From positions 62,465,501 to 62,529,500 of the forward strand of contig CM074862.1 of NCBI GenBank assembly GCA_037501455.1: 64,000 nucleotides of DNA, written 5' to 3'. Each line of letters begins with the position of its first letter. Position 1 is the first letter of the stretch. The translations under genes and the position numbers were made by a program. Below the pieces are notes generated by a model. That model was not told where the DNA came from and ran no database searches. It worked only from the letters and a program-made list of their open reading frames with translations. This DNA comes from Lantana camara (lineage: Eukaryota > Streptophyta > Magnoliopsida > Lamiales > Verbenaceae). Positions 33,510 to 43,515 of the stretch are shown one piece after another.

Positions 33510-33514
33510 TTATG
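33510..33514. repeat. TSD (ttatg) of Tat element 1, left copy
   Basis: ttatg precedes the LTR start TGATG at 33515 and recurs at 58120-58124 after the 3' LTR end CCATCA. Confidence 0.85.
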
Positions 33515-34556
33515 TGATGCGCCCAAATCACGCTCGGATCATCACTGTACACGTGTCGAGATCTGGACGGTTCAGCCAGATCAATCTGGAACACTTGGGC
33601 TTGGACGCTTGTGAAGATGGGCTCGCAATAGCGGATCCAGCCCATCTGCCTACAGCCTTACTTGCCTAAGGCCTGCCTGATAGAGTGCATCCTTCGAGCG
33701 TGGGAATCCCTCTCCTAGTCTCGCCCGACGCTCGCAATATTGCTTTGCAGGGACAATCACAACTCAAGACTCGCGTCGTAGGCACATGACACCCCCTTGA
33801 TTGTTCCACGCTCGAGACCATCCTGACGCTCAAGTCCTTCGCAACGCTCACGTGATCATCAAAACATACCTCATCCACCAGGGTCCACCTCAGCAGACCT
33901 CGGGGCCCCTCTCGAGGGCACGAGCGACCTCGTGGCTGAAGCTTCACCCGAGCGTCCCAGCGCTCGGACAAGCCAATCTGGGGAATCCTCTCCCTCGAGC
34001 GTCCCGGCGCTCGGGTCAGGTCACCCCTTAGACGCACCTTCAAGCGTCCTTATGCCCTCGCAACCCTCTCTGGGTAACCTAGTGCTCATACGACTGTTGT
34101 ACAACTGCCTCTGACAGACACAGGTAGTGCGCACACCAATCCCTGATATCCACTACCACCCGTACGAAGGTATATCCCAGAGATGTCACTCTCATACCAT
34201 CACACGCTGCCACGTGTCTAGGGCAACACTGTGTTTGGGACCACTTGATCAGATTACCTAAAACACCCTTGCCCCTAACATATAAATATGGGATTCACAT
34301 TCACAATCACTAAGTCATCTTCCCCACAAGATACTGCATACATAGAACTGAGCATCTTTCCTCCATTTTTGTCTTCATAAACTCTGCATTCTTCACGCCA
34401 TCGTTGCTATTTCCACCCCTGGTGTTATCCTAGGTGGAAGAACCCACGCTCTTACGGAAACCCAGTTCCTGAGGCTCAAACGCTTGTGATGGTCTTCCCC
34501 CTAAATAAATCTTAAAGTGTTGGTGTTTTAGCACATCTCAAGTATTTACACCATTA
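33515..34556 (+). repeat. 5' LTR of Tat 1
   Basis: Begins TGATGCGCCC and ends CACCATTA, where the last CA appears mutated to TA. TATA box TATAAATA at 34281-34288. It matches 46997-47064 plus 57164-58119, with a deletion in the 3' copy near 57617. It holds GAGCG/CGCTC near-palindromes (for example 33948-33967 and 33996-34013). Confidence 0.88.
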
Positions 34557-34560
34557 TTTT

Positions 34561-34578
34561 TGGCACCGTCTATGGGAA
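34561..34578 (+). other. Primer-binding site of Tat 1
   Basis: TGGCACCGTCTATGGGAA lies four bases after the LTR. It differs from the Met-type site in the Tekay and Copia elements and fits the TGGCGCC-type sites seen in Tat-lineage elements. The matching tRNA was not determined. Confidence 0.75.
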
Positions 34579-34660
34579 ACCATCATCCTCTCCATGACTC
34601 CATCTTCATCAGATTCTTCCTCTTAAGCTAGTTGAGAAGTAACACCAGCAGTCTTCAATC

Positions 34661-35763
34661 ATGGTGACAGCAACAAGATCTGGAGTGGTAGACAACAAAG
34701 GCGTTCTTCCTCTAGTGAATGAGGAGAACCTGGGAAGCGAAGCTAGCAACGTTGATATCAGCGCCACGAACCGGTAACACCCCCGTAGATGAGAATATTC
34801 CCCTTGCTGCCGTCGGAGGAAAGGGCAAGGAAACTATGGTGGGATCCCTCCCAGCTGAAGGAATTGGAGCCGAAGGATCAGGTTCTGCTATTCCACCTGC
34901 AACGCTCGTGCCTGCCGCCACTGTCACCAACCCCGTAACATATTCCATGGCAATGCCTCCACCAGGGTACATGTACGTGCAGCCCAGCGCGATGCCCGGG
35001 GTATTACAGGGCATGATGCCCATGATTCAGCACTATCAAGTGGGCACGCTACAACTCCCAGTCTCCATTCCTAAAGAAATACAAGGAGTGGAGATGCCAT
35101 AAATGACACCAGAGCAACTCCAGGCGCTCTACGTTCAATGCGAGGTGCAAGCTACCTAAAACGCTTGGAAACACTTTACTTCTGCCTACTTCCCCTCGGG
35201 CGTGGGCGCTCAGATGGCACTTTCGTTGGGAGGGCTGCAAGTACATCCTCTGATGGCTGCCCAGAATGTGCTGAGGTCTCAGCCGCCACCTCCGCCTCCA
35301 GCGCAAGGAAGAGAAGCTCCCCCAAAGGCTGAACAGGAACAAAACCCAGCTGAAAAGGAGAAACTCCCTCAAGCGAGGGGGGATGCAGAAGAGGAGGTCC
35401 AGTCAAGGATCTCCAGAAGAACAAGCAGGAGAGACGGAGGCGACCCTTAACTGGCAGCTGTACAAGACCAGCTGAACGGATTGCAGAACATGGTGGAGCA
35501 GCTCTCTTAAGCGCGGTCTCAAGTCCCCCATGCCGGGGACGGGAGAGCCATGGCTAGAGATGCTCACCACCCCAGGAACCAAGTCCCTCGCCACTGGAGG
35601 GAGGAAGATTATGAAGAACGTGATCACGAGGGCGGGAACCATAGGCCTTTGACAGGTGGTTCGCCCCTCGTGGAGGAAGTATTGATGGCTCGCGCCAGAA
35701 TGGGAAAGATCCCCACATCCGTCAACCTCTACGATGGAACCACTAATCCGGCCGAGCATCTGG
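34661..35763 (+). pseudogene. Tat 1 Gag, part before the solo LTR
   Basis: ATG at 34661 (MVTATRSGVVDNKG), with a frameshift near 34760 into the main frame. The protein is rich in Pro, Met and Gly (YSMAMPPPGYMYVQPSAMPG), then SIPKEIQGVEMP, a basic/acidic linker, VQDQLNGLQNMVEQLS, and ARMGKIPTSVNLYDGTTNPA, the start of the capsid domain. In-frame stops occur after GVEMP, after CEVQAT, after RRDGGDP and after VEQLS. The solo Copia LTR at 35764 cuts the frame, and the frame resumes exactly at 37741 once the LTR and one TSD are removed. Gag would form the particle; this copy cannot. Confidence 0.85.
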
Positions 35764-37735
35764 TGTTAGGAATAGTGCCCTAGAAAGCCGATTAGTCATA
35801 ATCCGTTTTGGGACTTTCCTAGTATCACAGACAGTCTTTGAATAATATACGATTGATTAATATCATAGGCAAACACTTCTTTATATGCTCTTGTTTGGTA
35901 TGCGTTTACTTTAGCTGTACATGTATGAGAACTCCCCTAATCCTGATGACTTTAGGACTCTACCATTTAGGTAAAATGGTTCATGAAACGAGCCCTATAT
36001 CACATAAGTCATGATTAGTAAAATACTCCAAGCCGATGAGTCCTACAGACAGTGGGAGTGTCAACCTGACTCCTCTAAGGCTTGCTTGTGGGATCACGCC
36101 CTTAAGAAGGACCACCTTGTTTCATGTAGGTGCAAAGTGTATAGTTGATACGTGCGTGATACATGAGGGTGCTTACTTCAATAAGTAAGTTCACTGAGGT
36201 GCCCCGTGTGAGAAGATTCCTAAATGGGAAAGGAAGTTTCTATTTCAGGAAATGAAAACTTCCAGATTAGGAAATATCTCACGAGTCATTGATGTGATTA
36301 ATTGATCCTTAGACTTGAGGTTCCTTGTCACTTTATGAGTTAACTCTGTAGTCTTAGGTATAAGCTTTAAAGGGTGTCGCCTTAGACAACTGATTCAAGG
36401 CTTATGCTGGGGCTGCACAAGTGATTCATGAAAGTGAATGAGAATCAAGAAAGAACCTACACTTGCGTTTGCAAGGTGATCTCTTATTGTGTAAGTCATT
36501 CATATGCCATATGGAGTCCTTGGCCAAGGCAGTTGATCAAGACATCAAGAAAAGGGTTTCTTGGATTGAGATCAAATGGATATGAAATGCACTTAGCTTT
36601 AAGACCGGATTATTAGGGTTCTGATTATTCCCTTGCCCTAGATCTTGGTTGAGAGATAGTAAGTAGGAGGATTGTATCTCACATGAATCAATGACTTAAA
36701 GGTTCTGTCGAATCCGAACATTCCAATTCAGCTAGGGGTTAAACACCTGTTGCTAGACTATGGTCGTTTAATCTGTGGACTGATTAATTAATTAGTGAAT
36801 TAAATTAATTAGGGTCACTGCTAATTGAATTGAGAACTTAGAGGGTCACACACAACAACTTGGTTACATGAGTTGAGGCTTAAAAATGATTAAACGAGTT
36901 AATCGGGCCAAGAGGGTTCCACACGTGTGAAATCACACGTGTGGCTCACGTGAGTGACACGTGTCACTGTGACACGTGTCACACACGTGTGAATATATAT
37001 ATATTATATATATATGTATTAAATAATTAAATGTGTTAATTATTTAATAGACTTTGGTTTAATTTTGAATTAAAAAGAAAGTCTTATTTTGGAGAAAATA
37101 ATCTAGTTAATTAATTACGAATTAATTAATTAGATAATAAAATAAGTTATTTATTTTAAATAAATAAAGTATAAAATTATCCAAAAATAGTTTGGATATT
37201 TTTAGCTCTCTTAAAAGTTGACTTGAATTAGAATTCAAAGTCAAAGTTGGAAAATACTTGATGATCAAGTAATAGGAGAGAGATGAACCAAATCCTTGCC
37301 CAACAAGGATTAGGATCGGCGCCCCTCTCCCTTTTCCTATATATAGGGGAGCTCATGCTCCCCTTTAGAGCTAATTGACAATTCTTTTGGTTCATGTGTT
37401 GAACACCTTCCTTTCTCCAAGATCAAATAAACCCTAGGTTTAAGCCTAAACACTAACTAGAGAACTAGCATCCTTACTAGTTAGATTGTGATCAAGTTGG
37501 TGGACTTTCTCTAGAGACTTCAAGTTAGAAGTTTGAAGATTCGAGCTTTACCAAAGGAGAGGGGATCAAGCCGCGAGAAGAGCGTTCTTGGGTGGCTTGA
37601 AACGCTTCAAGAAAGAATAAAAGAAAAGTAAGTTTTCTATCTCTACGAATTTGGATACGCGATTGCGAGTCCAAGGTCCTTTTGTTGGGAAAATTTTTTT
37701 AAATTCCGCTGCTTTCTGATTCGTGTTTTCCAGCA
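35764..37735 (+). repeat. Solo Copia LTR inside Tat 1 gag
   Basis: A single 1972-bp LTR of the same family as the nested Copia, but on the opposite strand and more diverged. It begins TGTTAGGAATAGTGCCC and ends TTTTCCAGCA, with TSD tctgg at 35759-35763 and 37736-37740. A TATA box is near 37338-37345 and the G-box cluster near 36919-36992. A solo LTR is what remains after recombination between the two LTRs of a full element. Confidence 0.93.
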
Positions 37736-37740
37736 TCTGG

Positions 37741-38919
37741 ATCACTTTGTGCACCTGATGCACCTCTACGAGCATTCCAATCATTACTGGACTAAAGTCT
37801 TTGTCACTTCCCTCGTACGAATGCCACAAGACTGGTACAAAAAGCTGCCCCCTCGCTCCATTTGAGGGTACGATGACTTGTCCAATGCCTTCCTGAGCCA
37901 TTTCAACTCATTGAAGGCACCAGCGCCCACTGCTATGACGTTGTACAGTTTGGTGCAAGGACCAAATGAGACCCTCAAATCTTTTATGGGGAGATTCAAC
38001 AAGGAAATCCTGCTGGTGGAGAGACCCTTGATGGACTTTCTAAGGCATGTACTCTTTGGAGCCATCAACATGAAAAAGGACGTGAGCAAGGAGTTCGTCT
38101 AGGAGGTAGCCAAGAAAAAGCCACGCTCCCTGGTGGAAATAAGGGAGATCGTTGACTCATTCTTCACCCTCGAAGATATGTACATAGCAAGGGTACAGAA
38201 ACTTGCCAATGCCCCTCGATCGGACGAAGGCCATCAGGACAGAGAAGAGTCCACCAGAAATCGCCGCCGCAGTACTGTTCTCGCTCAAAGGAACTCTCAC
38301 CCCTCGTAAATACGAGCGCATCCCCCTCAACAGACCTATTGCTGAGGTCTATTCCATGGCCGACAAGAAACTATTTAAAAGGACACCAAAGATGAAGAAA
38401 ACCGAGGCTCAAAAGCGCTCGGGGAAATACTGTGCCTTCCACAAGCAGAAAGGGCATGACACCAACGAATGCCGTCAGATTGAAAGAAAAATTCAAAGGC
38501 CCATTACCGGGGGGCATCTGAAAGAGTTCGTGAGGTTGCTCGAGAGGTACGATGAGCACTGTGCTGAGCGTGCCAGGGCTAGAGGGAGGAGCCGCTCGCG
38601 CTCAAGGAGCCCACGCAACCATCACCCTGAGGCAAGCGACCGCGGCAAGCAGAAAGCCGCCGAAATGGAGAACCAACCCTTCGCCGTTATCAACATGATC
38701 GCTGGTGGACCCTCGGGGGGAGACTCCAATGCTTCCAGGCGCCGCCACGTGCGCAGTTATGACCAAAGGCCTTCCAAGTCTAAGACCGTACTCTCTGTTG
38801 ACAGCGCTTCGTGCTCGAGGGAGAATGAGGTTGTAGGTTTCACTAAGAAAGATCTGGAGCACATTGTAACACCCCATGGGATGGTGAAACCTCTGATTGC
38901 CCCATGGTGGTTAGCTTAG
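37741..38919 (+). pseudogene. Tat 1 Gag, part after the solo LTR
   Basis: Continues the capsid domain: HFVHLMHLYEHSNHYWTKVF, RMPQDWYKKLPPRSI (TGA follows), FLSHFNSLKAPAPTAMTLYS, LVQGPNETLKSFMGRFNKEI, with a TAG at 38100. A frameshift near 38200 leads to a 238-codon open frame with IAEVYSMADKKLF and the Tat-type zinc motif YCAFHKQKGHDTNEC, then an Arg/Ser-rich stretch (RARGRSRSRSRSPRNHH). It ends at 38919 close to the protease. Confidence 0.87.
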
Positions 38920-39224
38920 ATGTCTATAACCATGTTGTAAAGAGGGTCTTAACTAATAGTGGAAGCTCCGTGAATGTTCTCCCTTACTCAACGTTTCAAA
39001 AGATGAAAATAACTAACATTCCCCTCGAACCCCTCAAAACAACCCTCGTTGGCTTTGGGGGTTCTGAGATTGTCCCTCGTGGAAAAATTCGCTTGGCCAC
39101 CTCTTTTGGTCGCGCCCCAAGGCGAAAGACTTTGAGCCTCCTATCTGCCGTCGTTGAAGTGGATCTACCTTACAACATCATTATTGGGCGTCCAGTCCTC
39201 GTTGACTTTAAGGCTGTCATTTAA
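38904..39224 (+). pseudogene. Tat 1 aspartic protease
   Basis: A 106-codon open frame that matches the Tat protease in layout (VVKRVLTNSGSSVNVLP, TTLVGFGGSEIVPRGKIRL, PYNIIIGRPVL). The active site normally reads D-x-G-S-S; here it reads N-S-G-S-S, so the catalytic Asp is Asn and the enzyme should be dead. It would otherwise cut the polyprotein. Confidence 0.82.
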
Positions 39225-39280
39225 AGCCCAAGCAAGCAGTCCAAGCAGGATCCACCAATGAGTCCGTTGTTTTTCCCAAG

Positions 39281-40260
39281 TTGGATGAAGATGGCCCAGA
39301 CCGCGAGAGGGCCAAATTGTACAAAAAGAAAAATAAGACGAAAGCTTCGAGCGCACCCAAAGGCAGTGAGGATGGCCCTCCCGGAGCCGTCGAGGGGTCC
39401 ATATCAGAGAGTGATGGCAACCAACCCTCGAAAGAAGCCAATGATAGACTCACAGGGAAAAAGCGGGCGCTCGTTAGAATGGAGCCCATTGAAAAGTTCC
39501 TGGCCGTCGAATTGCTGCCTGGGAATCCAGATAAAACTACTCTGTTTGGCTCGAATCTCGACGGTCCAGCGCAGATCATGATGATCGATTTCTTGTGTGA
39601 GAACCTTGATGTCTTTGCTTGGAAAGCTTCTGATTGCATAGATCCGAGCGTCATAGTCCAACGGCTCAATGTTGACCCTGCATTCAAACTGGTTAAACAA
39701 AACAAGAGGGATGTTCATGGATTTCGGAGGCAAGTCATCGAGGAGGAGGTCAACAAGCTTCTCGAAGCTTAGTATATTGAAGAAATCTTATATCTTGAGT
39801 GGCTCTGCAACGTGGTCCTCGTGCCCAAGAGCGCTAACAAATGGCGCATGTGCAATGATTTCACATACCTCAACAAGGCATGCCCCAAAGATCCTTAACC
39901 TCTGCCGAGGATTAACCAGCTAGTGGATTCGGCGGCTGGATGCAAACTTATGAGAATGATGGACGCATTTGAGGGGTATTACCAGATTTTCATGGCACCC
40001 GAGGACCGCCCAAAAAATCCTTTGTGGTCCATGTGGGCATTTACTGTTTCCTGGTTATGCCATTTGGGCTTAAAAACACTGGGGCCACGTATCAACGCCT
40101 TGTCAACAGAATGTTCGATCGTGAGATTGGGAAATTTATGGAAGTGTACGTGGACGAGATGATCGTTAAGAGCAAGCATCAGCATTCACACCTGGATGAC
40201 CTCAGGCGAGCCTTTAATATCTTACGCCACTATGGTATGAAGCTGAACCCTTCTAAATGT
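39281..40260 (+). pseudogene. Tat 1 reverse transcriptase
   Basis: A charged linker (KKKNKTKASSAPKGSEDG) leads into RT: FLCENLDVFAWKASD, KRDVHGFRRQVIEEEVNKLL (TAG at 39770), NKWRMCNDFTYLNKACPKDP (TAA), a mutated LMRMMDAFEGYYQIFM, then FLVMPFGLKNTGATYQRLVN and VYVDEMIVKSKH. The YxDD box is YVDE here: the second catalytic Asp has become Glu. There are several stops and at least one frameshift (near 40020). Confidence 0.88.
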
Positions 40261-40960
40261 ATATTTGGCGTTTGAGGGGGAAATTCTTGGGATATGTGGT
40301 CAGTCAGAGAGGCATTGAGGCCAATCAGGATAAAATCAAGGCTATCATAGACATCCCCTCCCCTCAAAACATTAGAGTGGTCCAAGTGCTAGTGGGCAAA
40401 ATCATCTCCTTAAACAGGTTTATTTCCCGCTCGGCTAATAGAAACATGCCCTTCTTCAAAATTCTACGTAACGCTCGAAATTTTGCCTGGAATAAGGAGT
40501 GTGAAAAAGCATTGCAGGACATGAAACAATACCTCTCGTGCGCGCCCTTACTGGCGAAGCCGGTCCCAGGGGAAAACTTGTTCATTTACCTCTCTATCTC
40601 CTTGGAGGCCACGAGCGCAGTCCTCATAGCAGTACGTGAGCGTAAGCACTTATCGGTGTACTACTTAAGCAAAACTTTGCAGGGCACCGAAAAGCGATAC
40701 ATGGAGATTGAAAATTTTGCCTTCGCCCTCGTTAATGCTTCAAGAAGATTGAGGCCATATTTCTAGGCTCATTCCATCACGGTGCTCATAGATCAACCGC
40801 TCAAATAGGTTCTCTCGAAGCCAGATGTCTCCGGAAGATTAATAAAATGGTCAATCGAGCTCAGTCAATTCGATATCAGCTTCGAGCCTCGTACGCTATA
40901 CAGGCTCAAACAGTGGCGGATCTCTTGGTTGAACGTTTTGGCCTAGAACCCGCACCCTCG
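40257..40960 (+). pseudogene. Tat 1 RT connection and first RNase H
   Basis: Open frame 40257-40766 with GKFLGYVVSQRGIEANQDKI, LVGKIISLNRFISRSANRN, then the RNase H-like NLFIYLSISLEATSAVLI, LSVYYLSKTLQGTEKRYMEI. It continues past a TAG at 40764 as a decayed region (TVLIDQPLK, RLIKWSIELSQFDISFEPR). The usual first acidic residue of RNase H is not obvious. Confidence 0.8.
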
Positions 40961-41580
40961 TTGAAAGAAGGCTTATGGCTTCTGCACACAGATGCTTCCT
41001 CGACCTCTCAGGGGGGAGGAGCCAGGGTGACCCTTATGGAATTGAGGCTGATTACGCAATCAAGCTAGCATTTCAAGTTACCAACAATGAGGCTGAATAT
41101 GAAGCTCTCATCCAAGGGCTCAGAATTGCTCTTCAAATTGGGGCCTCTCGGGTCACTGCGTGCGTTGACTCTCAATTGATTGCTAATCAGATCGATGGCA
41201 CTTATGTGGCTCGAGAAACCACCATGGTGCAATAACTAGCAAAGGATAAGGAAATAATTTCAAAGTTCAAGGAATTCCATCTAGCGCAGGTTCCACGAGC
41301 GGAGAACAAGCGTTCTGATGCCCTCTCCAAGTTTACATCTGCTCTGGATGGTTCCTGCGAGCACTCAGTCACGTTCCTTAGGACGGAGGAACCATTGATA
41401 AGCGAGAGTAGGCCCTCGAGTGAAGTGAGCATGATTGATCCATCCGATCCTTGCGGGCTTGATGACATCATTAGATTCCTTAGGGACAGAATATGTCCGA
41501 GCCACAAAGTGAAAGCACGGAAAGTCAGGTGTAAGGCCCCTCGTTTCTCACTTGACAATGAGGGTAGGATTTTCAAATGA
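40960..41580 (+). pseudogene. Tat 1 second (archaeal-type) RNase H
   Basis: LLHTDASS in one frame and GIEADYAIKLAFQVTNNEAE, YEALIQGLRIALQIGASRV, VDSQLIANQIDGTY in the next make up a second RNase H, the added domain that defines Tat-type elements. A frameshift splits it near 41030 and a TAA follows TTMVQ at 41233. The frame goes on with VPRAENKRSDALSKFTSALD to 41580, which is the usual C-terminal end of the domain. Confidence 0.82.
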
Positions 41581-42801
41581 TCTTTTCAAGGCCCGCCATT
41601 AAGATGCCTGAGACCCTCGCAAGCCAAGGAAGTGCTCGAACATGTGCATAGTGGAAGCTGTGGGAATCATTCTAGCGGTCGGATCCTGGCTAAAAAGATA
41701 CTGAGGAACGGATTCTATTGGCCCTCAGTGTTGCAGGATGCCATCAATTATTCTAAGAAATGCCCTAAGTGCTAATTTCACTCCAACATCCCTTAATTGC
41801 TAGTGGCCCAAATGATCCTGATCAACGTCTCTTGGCCCTTTGATCAGTAGGGCATTGATATAGGGGGACCCCTACCAATGGCTGTCGGACAAAAGAAATT
41901 CGTGATCCTCGCTGTAGACTACTTTACCAAGTGGGTAGAGGTCGAGGTGGTCGTGAAAATAACTTTCAGAGTCGTAAGAGACTTTATTTGGAAGAACATC
42001 ATCTACAGATATGGTGTCCCCAGGGTGCTCATTTTAGTTAATGGCTCTCAATTCATCGCTGCTGACACCCGAGAGTGGTGCTCGGAGCAGGGCATTGAGC
42101 AACGCTTCACTTCCGTAGGATGTCCGCAGGCCAACGATCAAGCTGAAGTTACCAACCGAACCATACTCCAATATCTGAAAACAATGCTCGAGGGTAAGAA
42201 TGGTGAATGGGATGAAGAGCTCCAAGGAGCCCTTTGGGCATACCGTACTACCCCACGAGCGGAGATAGGAGAGACACCTTACTCCCTCGTTTACGGCTCC
42301 GAAGCTATGCTTCCTGCGGAAGTCGCTCAAGAATCCGTATACGTTGCTTACTTCGAGCCTGCAACCAACGAGAGCAACCCTTCGCTCGAACTAGACTTAC
42401 TAGACGAAAGGAGAAACGCTGCTTGGGCTCGAATCCACAAGTATAAGGCATCAATAGCTCATCAGTACAACAAACGTGTCAAGGAAAGGACCTTCCAGCT
42501 GGGGCACTTAGTCCTCAAAAAGGTTGAAGTGTCCAAGCATGTGGACAAACTAGACCCCAATTGGGAAGGCCCCTTCAAAGTCACTCAGGTACGAGCGAAC
42601 AATACCTACCTGCTGGAGACTTTGCAAGGCGAGCGTCTCCTCAACCATGGAATGCATACAACCTCAGAAGGTTCTATGTGTAATCGCAAACATTATAAAA
42701 CCCTCGCTCGAGGCACTGTGTATTTTCTTTTGACAGAAAAACAAATTACGGACATCAGTATGCATTTCTCATACAAGCTTTATTTAACTGTTATCTTGTG
42801 A
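41581..42801 (+). pseudogene. Tat 1 integrase
   Basis: The zinc-binding part (CNHSSGRILAKKIL, FYWPSVLQDAINYSKKCPKC) is at about 41660-41775 and has stops. The 307-codon open frame from 41878 holds the core: KKFVILAVDYFTKWVEVE, FIWKNIIYRYGVPRVLILVN, SVGCPQANDQAEVTNRTIL. The first Asp lies in GIDIGGPLP just before the frame; the second catalytic Asp (normally S-D-N-G) is Val here; the Glu is kept. The C-terminal part has HLVLKKVEVSKHVDKLDPNW. There is no chromodomain, as expected for Tat. Confidence 0.87.
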
Positions 42802-43515
42802 TGATCTACTCTGCTAACTCCGTGTCGAGGGTGCTCCACGTTGAATTTCTTAGTGTTTTACTCATGCGGATCTCTCTTAAAACGAGCGGATCCCATCGGG
42901 ACACTGTTATTACTGTTAAGGCCAACAAGATTCACCGCTCTAGTTCATGCTCGCGGCCCCTGAACGGATCCCACCTTTGACGTACGCACACAGTAACTAA
43001 ACACTTAGCAAATCCCTTTGCTGATTTCTAAGTTCAAGTTTAAATTACTAGCTACACTCAACATCTCTTAAGTATGGATCTCTCTTCTGACGTATGCTCA
43101 TAGTAAGTAAAAACTTAGCAAATCCCTTTGTTGATTTCTGAGTTCAATTTGTACTACCGCTGCGCTCAGAACAAAGATATATATATCAGATACTTAAGAG
43201 AAAACACTTAGCAAATCCCACTATTGATTTCTAAGTTCAAGTTTGCACTATAACTAAACACGTTATTACTCAACACTCAGAATAGCTTTATCAAAGTTAT
43301 TTCTTCTAAGTTCAAGCTCTATGTGGAATATGGCCTGGGTGCCCCTCGTGCGGTACACCGTCGCGCCTACATATTCCCATATCGCAAAACTCCCAACAAT
43401 CAATTAGGAGTCAACGGACAACACTCTAAATGTTACAACGCTGAAAGGGTGAAAGTAGAATTTCATTAAGGAAAAAGAACCAAATTCCAGTCATAAAAAG
43501 GGGAAAATTACAATA
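42802..43515 (+). repeat. Tat 1 3' region with dispersed short repeats
   Basis: No gene. A block of about 40 bp, ACACTTAGCAAATCCCTTTG followed by TGATTTCTAAGTTCAA, occurs at about 43000-43041, 43111-43147 and 43203-43243, with a partial copy near 43300-43322. Spacing is about 100 bp. Tat-lineage elements are known to carry tandem repeats at this place. Confidence 0.7.
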
